In this document: positions 27,956 through 36,532 of the stretch, piece after piece
Layout: each line of letters starts with the position of its first letter
Position numbering within the stretch: the stretch's first letter is position 1
Source: Allobosea sp. Root483D1
GTDB lineage: Bacteria; Pseudomonadota; Alphaproteobacteria; Rhizobiales; Beijerinckiaceae
Assembly (NCBI RefSeq): GCF_001429505.1
Contig: NZ_LMJW01000004.1
Location: 246,744-310,743 of the forward strand
Length of the DNA stretch: 64,000 bases
Direction of reading: 5' to 3'
Program-made: the position numbers and the translations under genes
Notes under the pieces: generated by a model
Seen by the model: only the letters and a program-made list of their open reading frames with translations
What the model was told of the DNA's origin: nothing
Databases searched by the model: none

Positions 27956-29152
27956 ATGACAGCCGCCGTCGCAACGCCCGGGGCCAGGACCGACTGGCTC
28001 GCCGTCACGGTCGTGGTCGCCAGTGGCATCGTCGCGGCGCTGCAGGTCGGCAAAGCCGCGATCGCGATGCCGCTGGTCCAGGCCGAGTTCGGGCTCGATC
28101 TCGGCACGCTCGGCTGGCTCGCCTCGATCTTCGCCGTGCTCGGCATGGTCGGCGGCATCCCGGTCGGCACGCTCGCCATCGGCCTCGGCGCGCGGCGCGT
28201 TCTGCTGCTCGGCCTGTTGGCCGTTGCGGTCGGCGCTTTCCTGGGCGCCGCGGCGCCGCGCTTTCCGATGCTGCTGGCCTCGCGCGTGCTCGAAGGCTTC
28301 GGCTTCCTGCTGATCACCATTGCCGGGCCGGCCATGTTGCAGCGTGTCGCCAGCCCCGCCCAGCGCGACATCGCCATGGCGCTGTGGAGCTGCTTCATGC
28401 CGACCGGTATCGCGCTCGCCATGCTTGCCGGGCTCTGGCTCACCGACTGGCGCATGATCTGGCGGGTCACCGGCGCTCTCGCGGTCGTCGCGATCGTGCT
28501 GACCGTGCTCACGGTGCCGAACCCCAGCGGCGGTACGCGTCCATCCTGGTCGGCTCTCGCCGGCGATGCCGGCGCGGTGCTGAGCGCGCGTGGGCCACTG
28601 CTGCTGGGCCTCACCTTTGCGCTCTATGCGCTGATGTTCTTTGCCCTGTTCAGCTTCCTGCCTGTGCTGCTGATGCAGCGCATGCAGGTCTCGCTCGCGA
28701 CCGCCGGCCTGCTCGGTGCGCTCGCCAGCGCCGTCAACATCATCGGCAACCTCACCGCCGGCATGCTCCTGGCGCGCGGCGTCTCGCGTGTCAGCCTGAT
28801 CATCGCCGCGAGCCTCGTCATGGGGCTGTCCGCTATCGGCATCTTCCTTGGCCTGCTGCCGGACACCGCGACCTTCCTGCTTTGCGCGCTGTTCTCGATG
28901 GTCGGCGGGATCATCCCTGCGACATTGCTGTCCTCGGCGCCGGTGCTCGCGCCGACGGCGGCGTTGACCCCGGTCGTCGTCGGCCTGCTGATGCAGGGCA
29001 GCAATCTTGGCCAGGTCGTCGGCCCGGTCGCCATCGGCGGCGTCATCGAGGCGCTGGGCTGGCCCTCGGCAGCCGGTCTGGTCAGCGGCGCGGCCGTGCT
29101 GGCCATTGTGACAGCGCTCGGTCTGCGCGGAATGCGCAGGCGGGCGGCCTAG
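27956..29152 (+). CDS. MFS transporter (CynX/NimT-like)
   Basis: A 398-residue membrane protein with twelve predicted helices. It begins MTAAVATPGARTDWLAVTVV and has GTLGWLASIFAVLGMVGGIP and the motif-A-like GLGARRVLLLG. The compact length and the lack of long loops fit the cyanate/2-nitroimidazole-type MFS exporters, although the sub-family is not certain. It is divergent from the LysR regulator, which probably controls it. The ribosome site is weak. Confidence 0.85.
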   Translation: MTAAVATPGARTDWLAVTVVVASGIVAALQVGKAAIAMPLVQAEFGLDLGTLGWLASIFAVLGMVGGIPVGTLAIGLGARRVLLLGLLAVAVGAFLGAAAPRFPMLLASRVLEGFGFLLITIAGPAMLQRVASPAQRDIAMALWSCFMPTGIALAMLAGLWLTDWRMIWRVTGALAVVAIVLTVLTVPNPSGGTRPSWSALAGDAGAVLSARGPLLLGLTFALYALMFFALFSFLPVLLMQRMQVSLATAGLLGALASAVNIIGNLTAGMLLARGVSRVSLIIAASLVMGLSAIGIFLGLLPDTATFLLCALFSMVGGIIPATLLSSAPVLAPTAALTPVVVGLLMQGSNLGQVVGPVAIGGVIEALGWPSAAGLVSGAAVLAIVTALGLRGMRRRAA

Positions 29153-29157
29153 CTGCG

Positions 29158-29781
29158 TCAGCCGAGCCGCGAATCGCTCTCCCAGCCGGCGCGGACCAGC
29201 TCCGGCACCTCGTGCTCTTCTTCGGGATAGCCGAGGCAGAGATAGCCGATCAGCTTCCACTCAGGGGGAGCGCCGACGATTGCAGCGATCTCGGCCGGGT
29301 CGAGGATCGAGACCCAACCGAGGCCGAGCCCATGGGCGCGCGCGGCGAGCCAGAACTGCGTGATTGCCGCGACGACCGAATAATCCAGCATCTCCGGCAT
29401 GGTCCGCCGGCCGAGGCCATGGCCCTGTGCCGTCACATGGTCGCAGAACACCGCGAACTGCACCGGCGCCTCGCACAGGCCCTCGAGCTTGAGGCGGGCA
29501 TAGAGCGCGGCGCGCTCGCCCTCGAAATCGGCCAGAGCCTCCGCATTGCAGCGGGAAAAGCTGGCCTGCACCGCGCTGCGCTGCTCGGGATCGGTGACCT
29601 CCAGCCAGCGCCAGGGCTGCGAATGGCCGACCGAAGGGGAGAGCTGCATCAGATCGAGCAGCTTTGCCCGCAGCTCTTCCGGTACCGGCTCGCGCCGGAA
29701 GCGCCGGACATCGCGGCGCCAGGCGATCAATTCGCCGAGCTTGTCGCGGAAGTCGCCATCGAAGACGGGCGGCGCGGTCAC
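29158..29781 (-). CDS. bluB: 5,6-Dimethylbenzimidazole synthase
   Basis: Oxygen-dependent, flavin-destroying enzyme that turns reduced FMN into the lower ligand base of cobalamin. The product is 207 residues from a GTG that overlaps the cobB stop (GTGA). It is a nitroreductase-fold protein with IAWRRDVRRFRREPVPEELR, LSPSVGHSQPWRWLEV (FMN site) and the C-terminal GLGLGWVSILDPAEI motif of BluB. The last gene of cobL-cobE-cobM-cobB-bluB, it shows that this organism makes its own DMB aerobically. Confidence 0.95.
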   Translation of the reverse strand: MTAPPVFDGDFRDKLGELIAWRRDVRRFRREPVPEELRAKLLDLMQLSPSVGHSQPWRWLEVTDPEQRSAVQASFSRCNAEALADFEGERAALYARLKLEGLCEAPVQFAVFCDHVTAQGHGLGRRTMPEMLDYSVVAAITQFWLAARAHGLGLGWVSILDPAEIAAIVGAPPEWKLIGYLCLGYPEEEHEVPELVRAGWESDSRLG

Positions 29782-31103
29782 GCCCCCTCCCGCACCGCGA
29801 TCGCGTGGAAGAAGGAGCCGGAGGTCAGGCCGCGGCGGCTGCCGGCCGGCACGGGAGCCGAGCCATGCGGGTCGGTGACCACCGCGAAGGGCGGATCCTC
29901 GCCTTGCGAGATCACGGTCGCATAGTGGAACTCGTGCCCGCTGAGGCGATCGCCTGCGAGGCCGAGCGGCCCGTCCGTGGCGAGCGCCGCATTGCGATAG
30001 CCGAGGTTCATCTTGCGCTTGGCGAAGCTGGTCTCGACCGCGAGCAGACCGGCCATGGCATGGCTGACGCCATCGGCATCGATCAGGCTCTTGCCCAGCA
30101 CCATATAGCCGCCGCACTCGCCATGGACCGGGCGGGTCCGGGCGAAATCACGCAGGCCGTCGAGGAAGCGCGAGGCGGCGGCGAGCCGGCCGGCATGCAG
30201 CTCGGGGTAGCCGCCCGGCAGCCAGCAGGCATCGCAGGATTCGGGCGGCGGCTCGTCGGCGAGCGGCGAGAACGGTACGAGCTCGGCGCCTTGCGCGAGC
30301 CAGCCCGCCTCGACATGCGGATAGACGAAGCTGAAAGCGGCGTCGCGGGCGATCGCAAGGCGCTTGCCCGGCGCCGGCAGCGGGATCGTCTGGCGTGTGG
30401 AAGCCGGCAAGGCGGTCGCACCGGCAGCCGCGAGGACGGCGTCGAGATCGACCGCCGCCGCGATGGCATCGGCAAGCGCATCGAGGCGCTGGTGCAGGTC
30501 CTCGGTCTCGCCGGCCTGGACCAGGCCGAGATGGCGCTCGGGCAGGATCAGGCTCGCTTCGCGCGGCAAGGCGCCGAGAACGGGGAGGCCGATCTTCTCT
30601 ATGCCGGCCGTGGCAAGGCGGCGATGGCGCTCGCTCGCGACCTTGTTGAGGATCACCCCGGCGATACGGATGCGCTTGTCATAGGCCATGCAGCCGAGCG
30701 CGACCGCGCCAGCCGATTGCGCCTGCCCGGAGACGTCGACGACGAGCACGACCGGCCAGCCGAGCAGCGCCGCGATGTCGGCGCTGGCGCCGGTATGGCC
30801 GTCTGGACCGGGAACACCGTCGAACAGCCCCATCGAGCCCTCGGCGACGATGATGTCAGCGTCCTTTGCCGCCGCGTTCGCGATCTGGCCGAGCAGCGCG
30901 TCGGCCATCGCATAGCTGTCGAGATTGGCGCTGGGCGCGCCTGTCGCGGCGGCGTGGAAGGCCGGGTCGATATAATCAGGCCCGCATTTGAGCCCGCGCA
31001 CCTTCAGGCCGCGCCGGGACAGCGCCCGCTGCAGGCCGAGCGTGATCGTGGTCTTGCCCGAGCCGGAACGCGGCGCGGCGATGAGGAGACCCGTTGCCGT
31101 CAT
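29778..31103 (-). CDS. cobB: Hydrogenobyrinic acid a,c-diamide synthase
   Basis: Glutamine-dependent amidation of the a and c side chains of hydrogenobyrinic acid, 441 residues. The N-terminal ATP-binding domain starts [20 protein letters not shown], with [11 protein letters not shown] soon after. The C-terminal class I amidotransferase-like domain has the catalytic cysteine in [12 protein letters not shown]. It overlaps cobM upstream by four bases and bluB downstream by four bases, so it is translated as part of one transcript. Confidence 0.96.
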   Translation of the reverse strand: MTATGLLIAAPRSGSGKTTITLGLQRALSRRGLKVRGLKCGPDYIDPAFHAAATGAPSANLDSYAMADALLGQIANAAAKDADIIVAEGSMGLFDGVPGPDGHTGASADIAALLGWPVVLVVDVSGQAQSAGAVALGCMAYDKRIRIAGVILNKVASERHRRLATAGIEKIGLPVLGALPREASLILPERHLGLVQAGETEDLHQRLDALADAIAAAVDLDAVLAAAGATALPASTRQTIPLPAPGKRLAIARDAAFSFVYPHVEAGWLAQGAELVPFSPLADEPPPESCDACWLPGGYPELHAGRLAAASRFLDGLRDFARTRPVHGECGGYMVLGKSLIDADGVSHAMAGLLAVETSFAKRKMNLGYRNAALATDGPLGLAGDRLSGHEFHYATVISQGEDPPFAVVTDPHGSAPVPAGSRRGLTSGSFFHAIAVREGA

Positions 31104-31867
31104 TCCTGGCCTCCACTTGGCCTGAAGCGCCGGTCATAGCCAGCCGAGTAGAGCGCGCTCTCGGAAAAGTCCTCCGCCGCCAGCGCCGGGCCGACCAGAA
31201 TCAGCGCGGTCCGCTCCAGCTCTGCCGTCCGAACCTGCCCTGCTATGTCGGAAAGCTGTCCGCGCAGGATGCGCTCCTCCGGCCAGGAGGCACGGAAGAC
31301 GACAGCGACCGGGCACTCGGCGCCATAGAAGGGGGTGAGTTCATCCACGACCTGCTCGATGACATGGATCGAGAGATGGATCGCGAGCGTCGCGCCCGAG
31401 GCCGCGAAGGTCGCGAGCTTTTCGGTCTCCGGCATGGCCGAGGCACGGCCGGAGGTGCGCGTCAGCACCAGCGATTGCGCGACGCCGGGCAGCGTCAGCT
31501 CGCGCTTGAGCGCGGCAGCCGCGGCGGCGAAGGCCGGCACGCCCGGCGTGATCTCATAGGGGATGCCGAGCTGATCGAGCCGGCGCATCTGCTCGCCGGT
31601 TGCGCTCCAGATCGAGATATCGCCGGAATGCAGCCGGGCGACGTCCTTGCCTTCTGCATGGGCGTTCTGGATTTCGGCGATGATCGCGTCGAGGTCGAGC
31701 GGGGCGGTGTCGACGATGCGCGCGCCCGGCGGGCACCAGCCGAGCATCGCCTTGGGGATCAGCGAGCCCGCATAGAGACAGACCGGGCAGGCGCCGATCA
31801 GTTCGCGCCCGCGCAGGGTGATGAGATCGACCGCGCCGGGACCGGCGCCGATGAAGTGGACGGTCAC
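31100..31867 (-). CDS. cobM: Precorrin-4 C11-methyltransferase
   Basis: SAM-dependent methylation of C11 in the aerobic corrin pathway, 255 residues. The tetrapyrrole methylase signatures are [20 protein letters not shown] (SAM site), [20 protein letters not shown] and [19 protein letters not shown]. The start is a GTG overlapping the cobE stop. It follows cobE and precedes cobB with four-base overlaps. Confidence 0.96.
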   Translation of the reverse strand: MTVHFIGAGPGAVDLITLRGRELIGACPVCLYAGSLIPKAMLGWCPPGARIVDTAPLDLDAIIAEIQNAHAEGKDVARLHSGDISIWSATGEQMRRLDQLGIPYEITPGVPAFAAAAAALKRELTLPGVAQSLVLTRTSGRASAMPETEKLATFAASGATLAIHLSIHVIEQVVDELTPFYGAECPVAVVFRASWPEERILRGQLSDIAGQVRTAELERTALILVGPALAAEDFSESALYSAGYDRRFRPSGGQE

Positions 31868-32244
31868 GCGGCGCTCCGGGCGAGAGCGCAGGTGACGCGG
31901 GCGGTGGCGATGCGCGGCTGGATCAGGGTCGCGCCCGGCCCGGCAGCGGCCAGCGCTGCCGCCTCGGCGACCGAGCCGACGCCATAGAGGCCGGAAATCC
32001 GGGTCGAGCGCGTCGCGCAGGAGGCCTCGAAGCCGGCGAGTGCTTCGTCGGGGATGGCGATGAGAGTGAGATCATGTGCCTGCGCGACGGCGGTCAGCCC
32101 CGGCTCGTCCCGGCGGGAGGCCAGGGTGGCGAGGCGCGCCAAAGCGGAAGGCGAGAGACCGGCGGCCGTCAGAGTCTGGTCGAGGCATGCCTCAACCTCT
32201 GCTGCCGGCGTCCCCGGACGCAATCCGATCCCGGCTGTGATCAT
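31864..32244 (-). CDS. cobE: Cobalamin biosynthesis protein CobE
   Basis: A 126-residue protein of the CbiG C-terminal/CobE family: [20 protein letters not shown] at the start and [20 protein letters not shown] near the end match the family. The role is poorly defined biochemically (aerobic-pathway factor, proposed carrier or binding protein for intermediates). It is first in the tightly overlapping cobE-cobM-cobB-bluB block; the gap to cobL upstream (32245-32395) is filled by a palindromic repeat. Confidence 0.9.
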   Translation of the reverse strand: MITAGIGLRPGTPAAEVEACLDQTLTAAGLSPSALARLATLASRRDEPGLTAVAQAHDLTLIAIPDEALAGFEASCATRSTRISGLYGVGSVAEAAALAAAGPGATLIQPRIATARVTCALARSAA

Positions 32245-32288
32245 GTCTCAAACCTCTCCCGGTCGTCCCGGGCGACCGAAGGGAGACC

Positions 32289-32337
32289 CGGGATCCATTC
32301 CGGAGCCTTGCCGAATGAGGTTCCGGAATGGATCCCG
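32289..32337. repeat. REP-like palindrome between cobL and cobE
   Basis: CGGGATCCATTCCGGA and its exact complement flank a 17-base loop. The surrounding bases (CGTCCCGGGCGACC at about 32256-32280, and GCTGCGTCCGGGATGACA at 32351-32367) extend the pattern. Such elements are common intergenic repeats in Rhizobiales and may stabilise the mRNA end or partly terminate after cobL. Confidence 0.75.
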
Positions 32338-32395
32338 GATCTCCGCTTCGCTGCGTCCGGGATGACAGAGAGCATTGTGGCAATCGCGCGTGCGT

Positions 32396-33646
32396 TCACG
32401 GCTTCACCACCCGCCATTGCGTCACCGCCATCTGGGCGCGCCAGCCATGCATCGTCCCGATCGGATCGAGATGCGCAACGCCGATGCGGCGCAGATTGCC
32501 GCCATGGACGGCGAACAGCGCGGCGAGCCTGGCCTCGCCCTCGATCGTCACCGCATTCGCTACCAGTCGTCCGCGCGGCTTCAGCGCCGCGAAGGCAGCT
32601 TCGAACACGCCGGGATCGGTCAGCCCGCCGCCGATGAAGACGGCGTCCGGCGAGGCTTTTCCGGCGAAGCTCTCGGGCGCCTTGCCCTCGACCACTTCGA
32701 GCGGCGGCGCGCCGAGTGCGAGCCGGTTGCGGGCGATGCGGGCGGCGCGCTCCGGCCGCTCCTCGAAGGCGATGGCGCGGCTGTGGCGGTGGCGCAGGCT
32801 CCATTCGATGCCGATCGAGCCCGAGCCCGCGCCGATATCCCAGAGCAGTTCGCCGGCGCGCGGCGCCAGCGCCGACAGCGTGATCGCGCGGATATCGGCC
32901 TTGGTCAGCTGGCCGTCATGCTCGAACCAGTCGTCGGAGAGGCCGGTCGCCAGCGGCAGGATGCGGGCATCGCGGCTGGCGACGACGCTGATCGCCAGCA
33001 TGTTGAGCGGCACGATGCCGTCGAGCGCGAAGCTGTCGGCGCGGGCCTCGCGGATGCGCTCGTTCGGGCCGCCAATCGTTTCCAGCACGGTGATCGTGCT
33101 TTCGCCGAAGCCGCGGGCGCTCATCAGCTGGGCCACTGCGAGCGGTGTCGAATCGTCCCAGGACAGGGCCAGAACCCGCGCGCCCGGCTGGAGAAAAGGG
33201 ATGATCCTCTGAAGGGCGCGGCCATGCAGCGAGACCAGCCCGCATTCTTCCTGCGGCCAGCGCATGCGCGTGCAGGCCATGGAGAAGGAGGACAGCTGCG
33301 GGATGACGCGCATCTCGGCCGCCGGCACCGCCTTGGTCAGCCCGGCGCCGATGCCGTAATGGAACGGATCGCTGGTCGCGAGGACGCAGACATTCCGGCC
33401 CTTTTCGGCCAGAATCGCCGGCAGCGCATTGCGGAAAGGCTGCGGCCAGGGCCGCGCGTCGCCGGGGACATCGCCGATCAATTTGAGATGGCGCTCGCCG
33501 CCGAAGACGATCTCGGCGCTCTCCAGCGCCGTCAGCGCCTCGGCGCAGAGGCCGGCACGGCCATCCTCGCCGAGCCCGACCAGCGAAAGCCAAGGGCCGG
33601 GCGGTGCGCTCGACAGTTTGGTCGTTTCAGGCGAAAACTGTTCCAT
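32396..33646 (-). CDS. cobL: Precorrin-6B methyltransferase/decarboxylase
   Basis: Dual C5/C15 methylation and C12 acetate decarboxylation of precorrin-6B, 416 residues. The N-terminal CbiE-like domain has SLVGLGEDGRAGLCAEALTA and TSDPFHYGIGAGLTK. The C-terminal CbiT-like domain has LTKADIRAITLSALAPRAGE and DIGAGSGSIGIEW (SAM site). The start at 33646 has AGGATGAGGA upstream; its ATG overlaps the cobK ATG on the other strand by two bases. Confidence 0.96.
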   Translation of the reverse strand: MEQFSPETTKLSSAPPGPWLSLVGLGEDGRAGLCAEALTALESAEIVFGGERHLKLIGDVPGDARPWPQPFRNALPAILAEKGRNVCVLATSDPFHYGIGAGLTKAVPAAEMRVIPQLSSFSMACTRMRWPQEECGLVSLHGRALQRIIPFLQPGARVLALSWDDSTPLAVAQLMSARGFGESTITVLETIGGPNERIREARADSFALDGIVPLNMLAISVVASRDARILPLATGLSDDWFEHDGQLTKADIRAITLSALAPRAGELLWDIGAGSGSIGIEWSLRHRHSRAIAFEERPERAARIARNRLALGAPPLEVVEGKAPESFAGKASPDAVFIGGGLTDPGVFEAAFAALKPRGRLVANAVTIEGEARLAALFAVHGGNLRRIGVAHLDPIGTMHGWRAQMAVTQWRVVKP

Positions 33647-34406
33647 GACGGTCCTCATCCTTGGCGGCACCAGCGAAGCGGCTGCGCTCGATCAGCTCCT
33701 GGCTGAACAGGCACCCGAGATTCGCGCCGTGATCTCGCTCGCAGGCCATACCTCCGACCCGCGCCCTCTGTCCTTGCCGACCCGCACCGGCGGCTTCGGC
33801 GGTATTGCCGGCCTCAGGCAATATCTCCTCGACGAGGGTGTCGTCGCCGTCATCGACGCGACCCACCCCTTCGCCGCGATCATGCCGTATCATGCCGAGG
33901 CCGCCTGCAAGGCGGAAGGCGTGCCGTTGCTGGCGATCAGGCGCGAATCCTGGAAGCCGCAGGCTAACGACCGCTGGAAATGCGTGCCCGACATCGACGC
34001 CGCCGTCGAGGCGCTCGGAGACGAGCCGCGCCGCGTCTTCCTGACCATCGGCCGGCTCGAATTGCCGCATGTCTTCGCCGCCCCGCAGCACCATTACCTG
34101 ATCCGCGTGATCGAGCCCGTGAACGACCTGCCTTTGCCGCACGCCAAGGTGCTGCAGCAGCGCGGTCCGTTCGAAGCCGAGGCGGAAGAGAAGCTGATGC
34201 GGGAGGAGGGCATCGAGGTCCTCGTCAGCAAGAATGCCGGCGGGCCGATGACGCTCGGCAAGCTCGTCGCGGCGCGACGGCTCGGACTTCCGGTGGTGAT
34301 GGTCGAGCGGCCGCCCAAGCCCGATGTCGAGACCGTCGAGCATATCGATCAGGTCCTGCCCTGGCTGGTGACGCAGGGGCTCTTCGTCACCGAGCGCGGC
34401 GTATAG
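33645..34406 (+). CDS. cobK: Precorrin-6A reductase
   Basis: NADPH-dependent reduction of precorrin-6A to 6B, 253 residues. VLILGGTSEAAALDQLLAEQ opens the nucleotide-binding fold; VAVIDATHPFAAIMPYHAEA and ISLAGHTSDPR are family motifs; VLVSKNAGGPMTLGKLVAAR is near the C-terminus. The start codon shares two bases with the cobL start on the opposite strand, and its last 58 bases overlap the convergent cobJ. The ribosome site is weak. Confidence 0.95.
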   Translation: MTVLILGGTSEAAALDQLLAEQAPEIRAVISLAGHTSDPRPLSLPTRTGGFGGIAGLRQYLLDEGVVAVIDATHPFAAIMPYHAEAACKAEGVPLLAIRRESWKPQANDRWKCVPDIDAAVEALGDEPRRVFLTIGRLELPHVFAAPQHHYLIRVIEPVNDLPLPHAKVLQQRGPFEAEAEEKLMREEGIEVLVSKNAGGPMTLGKLVAARRLGLPVVMVERPPKPDVETVEHIDQVLPWLVTQGLFVTERGV

Positions 34407-35140
34407 ACGATCGGGTTCGCCCCTTCGCGGGCGATCAATCGCGTCGCGCTGGCGCCGATCATCACCAAGGTCGCCATGTCGGCGCTGTCTGCCGCCGCGA
34501 CTGCCTCGGCGAGCATCAGGATGCGCAGGTTCTCGTCGGGCCGCCCGACAGCGCGGGCGAAGATCACCGGTGTTTCGGGCGCGCGGATCGTCGCTGCCAG
34601 CTCCAGCGCCTTGCCGAGCTGCCAGGGCCGCGCCTTCGAGATCGGGTTGTAGAGCGAGATCACGAAATCGGCGGTGAGGGCCGCGCTGAGCCTGGCGGTC
34701 ACGACTTCCCAGGGCTTGAGATTGTCCGAGAGCGAGATCGCGCAGAAATCGCCGCCGAGCGGGGCGCCGGCCTTGGCTGCCGCCGCCAGCATGGCGGTGA
34801 TGCCGGGCTCGACGCTGATCGGAAGCTTGCGCCAGGACGGCTCGCCCGCTTCCAGCGCCTCGAACACCGCCGCCGCCATGGCGAAGACGCCGGGATCGCC
34901 GCCGGATACGACGGCGACGGCTCGGCCTTCAGCGGCCAGCATCAGCGCATGCCGGGCGCGGTCGACCTCGACGCGGTTGTCGGAGGCATGCTTGGTCTGA
35001 CCCGCGCGCACCGGCACGCGGTCGAGATAGGGCCCATAGCCGACGAGATCGCTGGCGGCCTCGAGCGCGGCCAGCGCCGACGGCGTGAGGTAGCGCGCCT
35101 CGCCCGGTCCGAGGCCGATGATGGCGAGCGAGCCGGTCAC
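34349..35140 (-). CDS. cobJ: Precorrin-3B C17-methyltransferase
   Basis: Ring-contraction methyltransferase, 263 residues, starting at a GTG that overlaps the cobI stop (GTGA). LAIIGLGPGEARYLTPSALA, VVSGGDPGVFAMAAAVFEAL, ISVEPGITAMLAAAAKAGAP and DFCAISLSDNLKPWEV are the tetrapyrrole-methylase blocks specific to CobJ/CbiH. It is the last gene of the riboswitch-proximal run cobW-cobN-cobG-cobH-cobI-cobJ and overlaps the convergent cobK by 58 bases. Confidence 0.95.
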   Translation of the reverse strand: MTGSLAIIGLGPGEARYLTPSALAALEAASDLVGYGPYLDRVPVRAGQTKHASDNRVEVDRARHALMLAAEGRAVAVVSGGDPGVFAMAAAVFEALEAGEPSWRKLPISVEPGITAMLAAAAKAGAPLGGDFCAISLSDNLKPWEVVTARLSAALTADFVISLYNPISKARPWQLGKALELAATIRAPETPVIFARAVGRPDENLRILMLAEAVAAADSADMATLVMIGASATRLIAREGANPIVYTPRSVTKSPCVTSQGRT

Positions 35141-35880
35141 AGCCGCCGTCCTTCGCCGGGCACGAGGATCATCGAGAAATACGGCGCCTCGTCGTCGCCC
35201 TTGTCGGCGAGCCGCGTCACCACCTGCCCGGCCATGGTGGCGCGCTCGACATAGATGGCGCGGTTGATCAGCCCGGCCGCCTGCAGCGCGCGGCGCACTT
35301 TGGGCAGGTTGCGGCCGAGCTTCATGATCACGGCGGCGTCGGTATCGACCAGCCGGCGCGTCAATTCGCTCTCGGCGAGCGTGCCGGGCACTACGGTCAT
35401 GACGTCGTCGCCCCAGCTGATCGGGGCCTCGGCGCGGGCCCAGGCGCCGGCCATGCCGGTCACGCCCGGCACCACCTCGGTCGGGAAGCGGTGGGCGAGG
35501 CGGCGCCACAGATGCATGAAGGAGCCGTAGAAGAACGGGTCGCCGTCGCAGAGCACGGCAACGCTGCGGCCGGCCGCCATCTCGCCGGCGAGCTGTTCAG
35601 CCGCCTCGTCGTAGAAGGCAGCGATCGGCCCGGTATAGCCCTCGTCCTCGACCGGCACCTCGATCGTAACCGGGAAAGCGAGCTCGATCTCGCGGGCCGG
35701 ATCGGGCGCGATGATCGCGTCGGCCGTGACGCGGGCATTGCCGCGCCGGCCGCGCTTGCAGAAGTGAACGAGACGGTCGGCCTTGAGGATCACATCACGG
35801 GCACGCACGGTCATGTAGTCGGGATCGCCCGGACCGAGGCCGACACCATAGAGCAGGGTGCGGGGCGCTTCTTCGCTCAC
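35137..35880 (-). CDS. cobI: Precorrin-2 C20-methyltransferase
   Basis: Adds the C20 methyl group in the aerobic pathway, 247 residues. LLYGVGLGPGDPDYMTVRAR, CDGDPFFYGSFMHLWRRL and EVVPGVTGMAGAWARA are the methylase blocks. The GTG at 35880 is preferred because AAGGAG lies eight bases upstream inside the cobH stop region; a GTG at 35889 overlapping the cobH stop is possible. It ends in a GTGA overlap with cobJ. Confidence 0.95.
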   Translation of the reverse strand: MSEEAPRTLLYGVGLGPGDPDYMTVRARDVILKADRLVHFCKRGRRGNARVTADAIIAPDPAREIELAFPVTIEVPVEDEGYTGPIAAFYDEAAEQLAGEMAAGRSVAVLCDGDPFFYGSFMHLWRRLAHRFPTEVVPGVTGMAGAWARAEAPISWGDDVMTVVPGTLAESELTRRLVDTDAAVIMKLGRNLPKVRRALQAAGLINRAIYVERATMAGQVVTRLADKGDDEAPYFSMILVPGEGRRL

Positions 35881-35885
35881 GCCGC

Positions 35886-36518
35886 TCACTCCTTGACCTG
35901 CGCCAGCGCGTTGACGGCCGCCGCCGCCATGGCCGAGCCGCCGCGCCGTCCGTGCACGACGAGGAAGGGCACGCGCCCGTCCAGCGCCAGCGCCTCCTTC
36001 GATTCCGCTGCGCCGACGAAGCCGACGGGGATGCCGATCACCGCCGCCGGCTTCGGCGCGCCTTCGTCGAGCATGTCGAGCAGGCGGAACAGCGAGGTCG
36101 GCGCGTTGCCGATGACGACGACCGATCCGGCGAGGTGGGGACGCCAGAGCTCCATGGCCGCGGCCGAGCGGGTGGTGCCCATTTCTTCGGCGAGCTGCGG
36201 CACCGACGGATCGGGAAGCGTGCAGATCACCTCGTTCTTCGCCGGCAGGCGTGTGCGGGTAACGCCGTCGGCCACCATGCGGGCGTCGCACAGGACCGGT
36301 GCGCCCCTGGCCAGCGCAGCCTCGGCGGCTTCAGCGAAATCAGGCGACATAGCCACGTCCTTCGGCAGGTCGGTCATGCCGCAGGCATGGATCATCCGCA
36401 CGACCACGCGCTCGGCAGTGCCCGAAAAGCGCGACAGGTCGGATTCGGCGCGGATGATGGCGAAGGAGCGCTCATAGATCGCGGCCCCGTCGCGGATATA
36501 GGCGTGACGCGTGTTCAA
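35886..36518 (-). CDS. cobH: Precorrin-8X methylmutase
   Basis: Moves the C11 methyl to C12 to form hydrogenobyrinic acid, 210 residues. YIRDGAAIYERSFAIIRAES, VVRMIHACGMTDLPKDVAMS (catalytic His) and IGIPVGFVGAAESKEAL are family motifs. No ATG or GTG fits; a TTG at 36518 (LNTRHAYIRDGA), 14 bases after the cobG stop, gives the expected length. The start is therefore less certain than the identity. Confidence 0.94.
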   Translation of the reverse strand: MNTRHAYIRDGAAIYERSFAIIRAESDLSRFSGTAERVVVRMIHACGMTDLPKDVAMSPDFAEAAEAALARGAPVLCDARMVADGVTRTRLPAKNEVICTLPDPSVPQLAEEMGTTRSAAAMELWRPHLAGSVVVIGNAPTSLFRLLDMLDEGAPKPAAVIGIPVGFVGAAESKEALALDGRVPFLVVHGRRGGSAMAAAAVNALAQVKE

Positions 36519-36532
36519 CTTCCAACCTGCTT

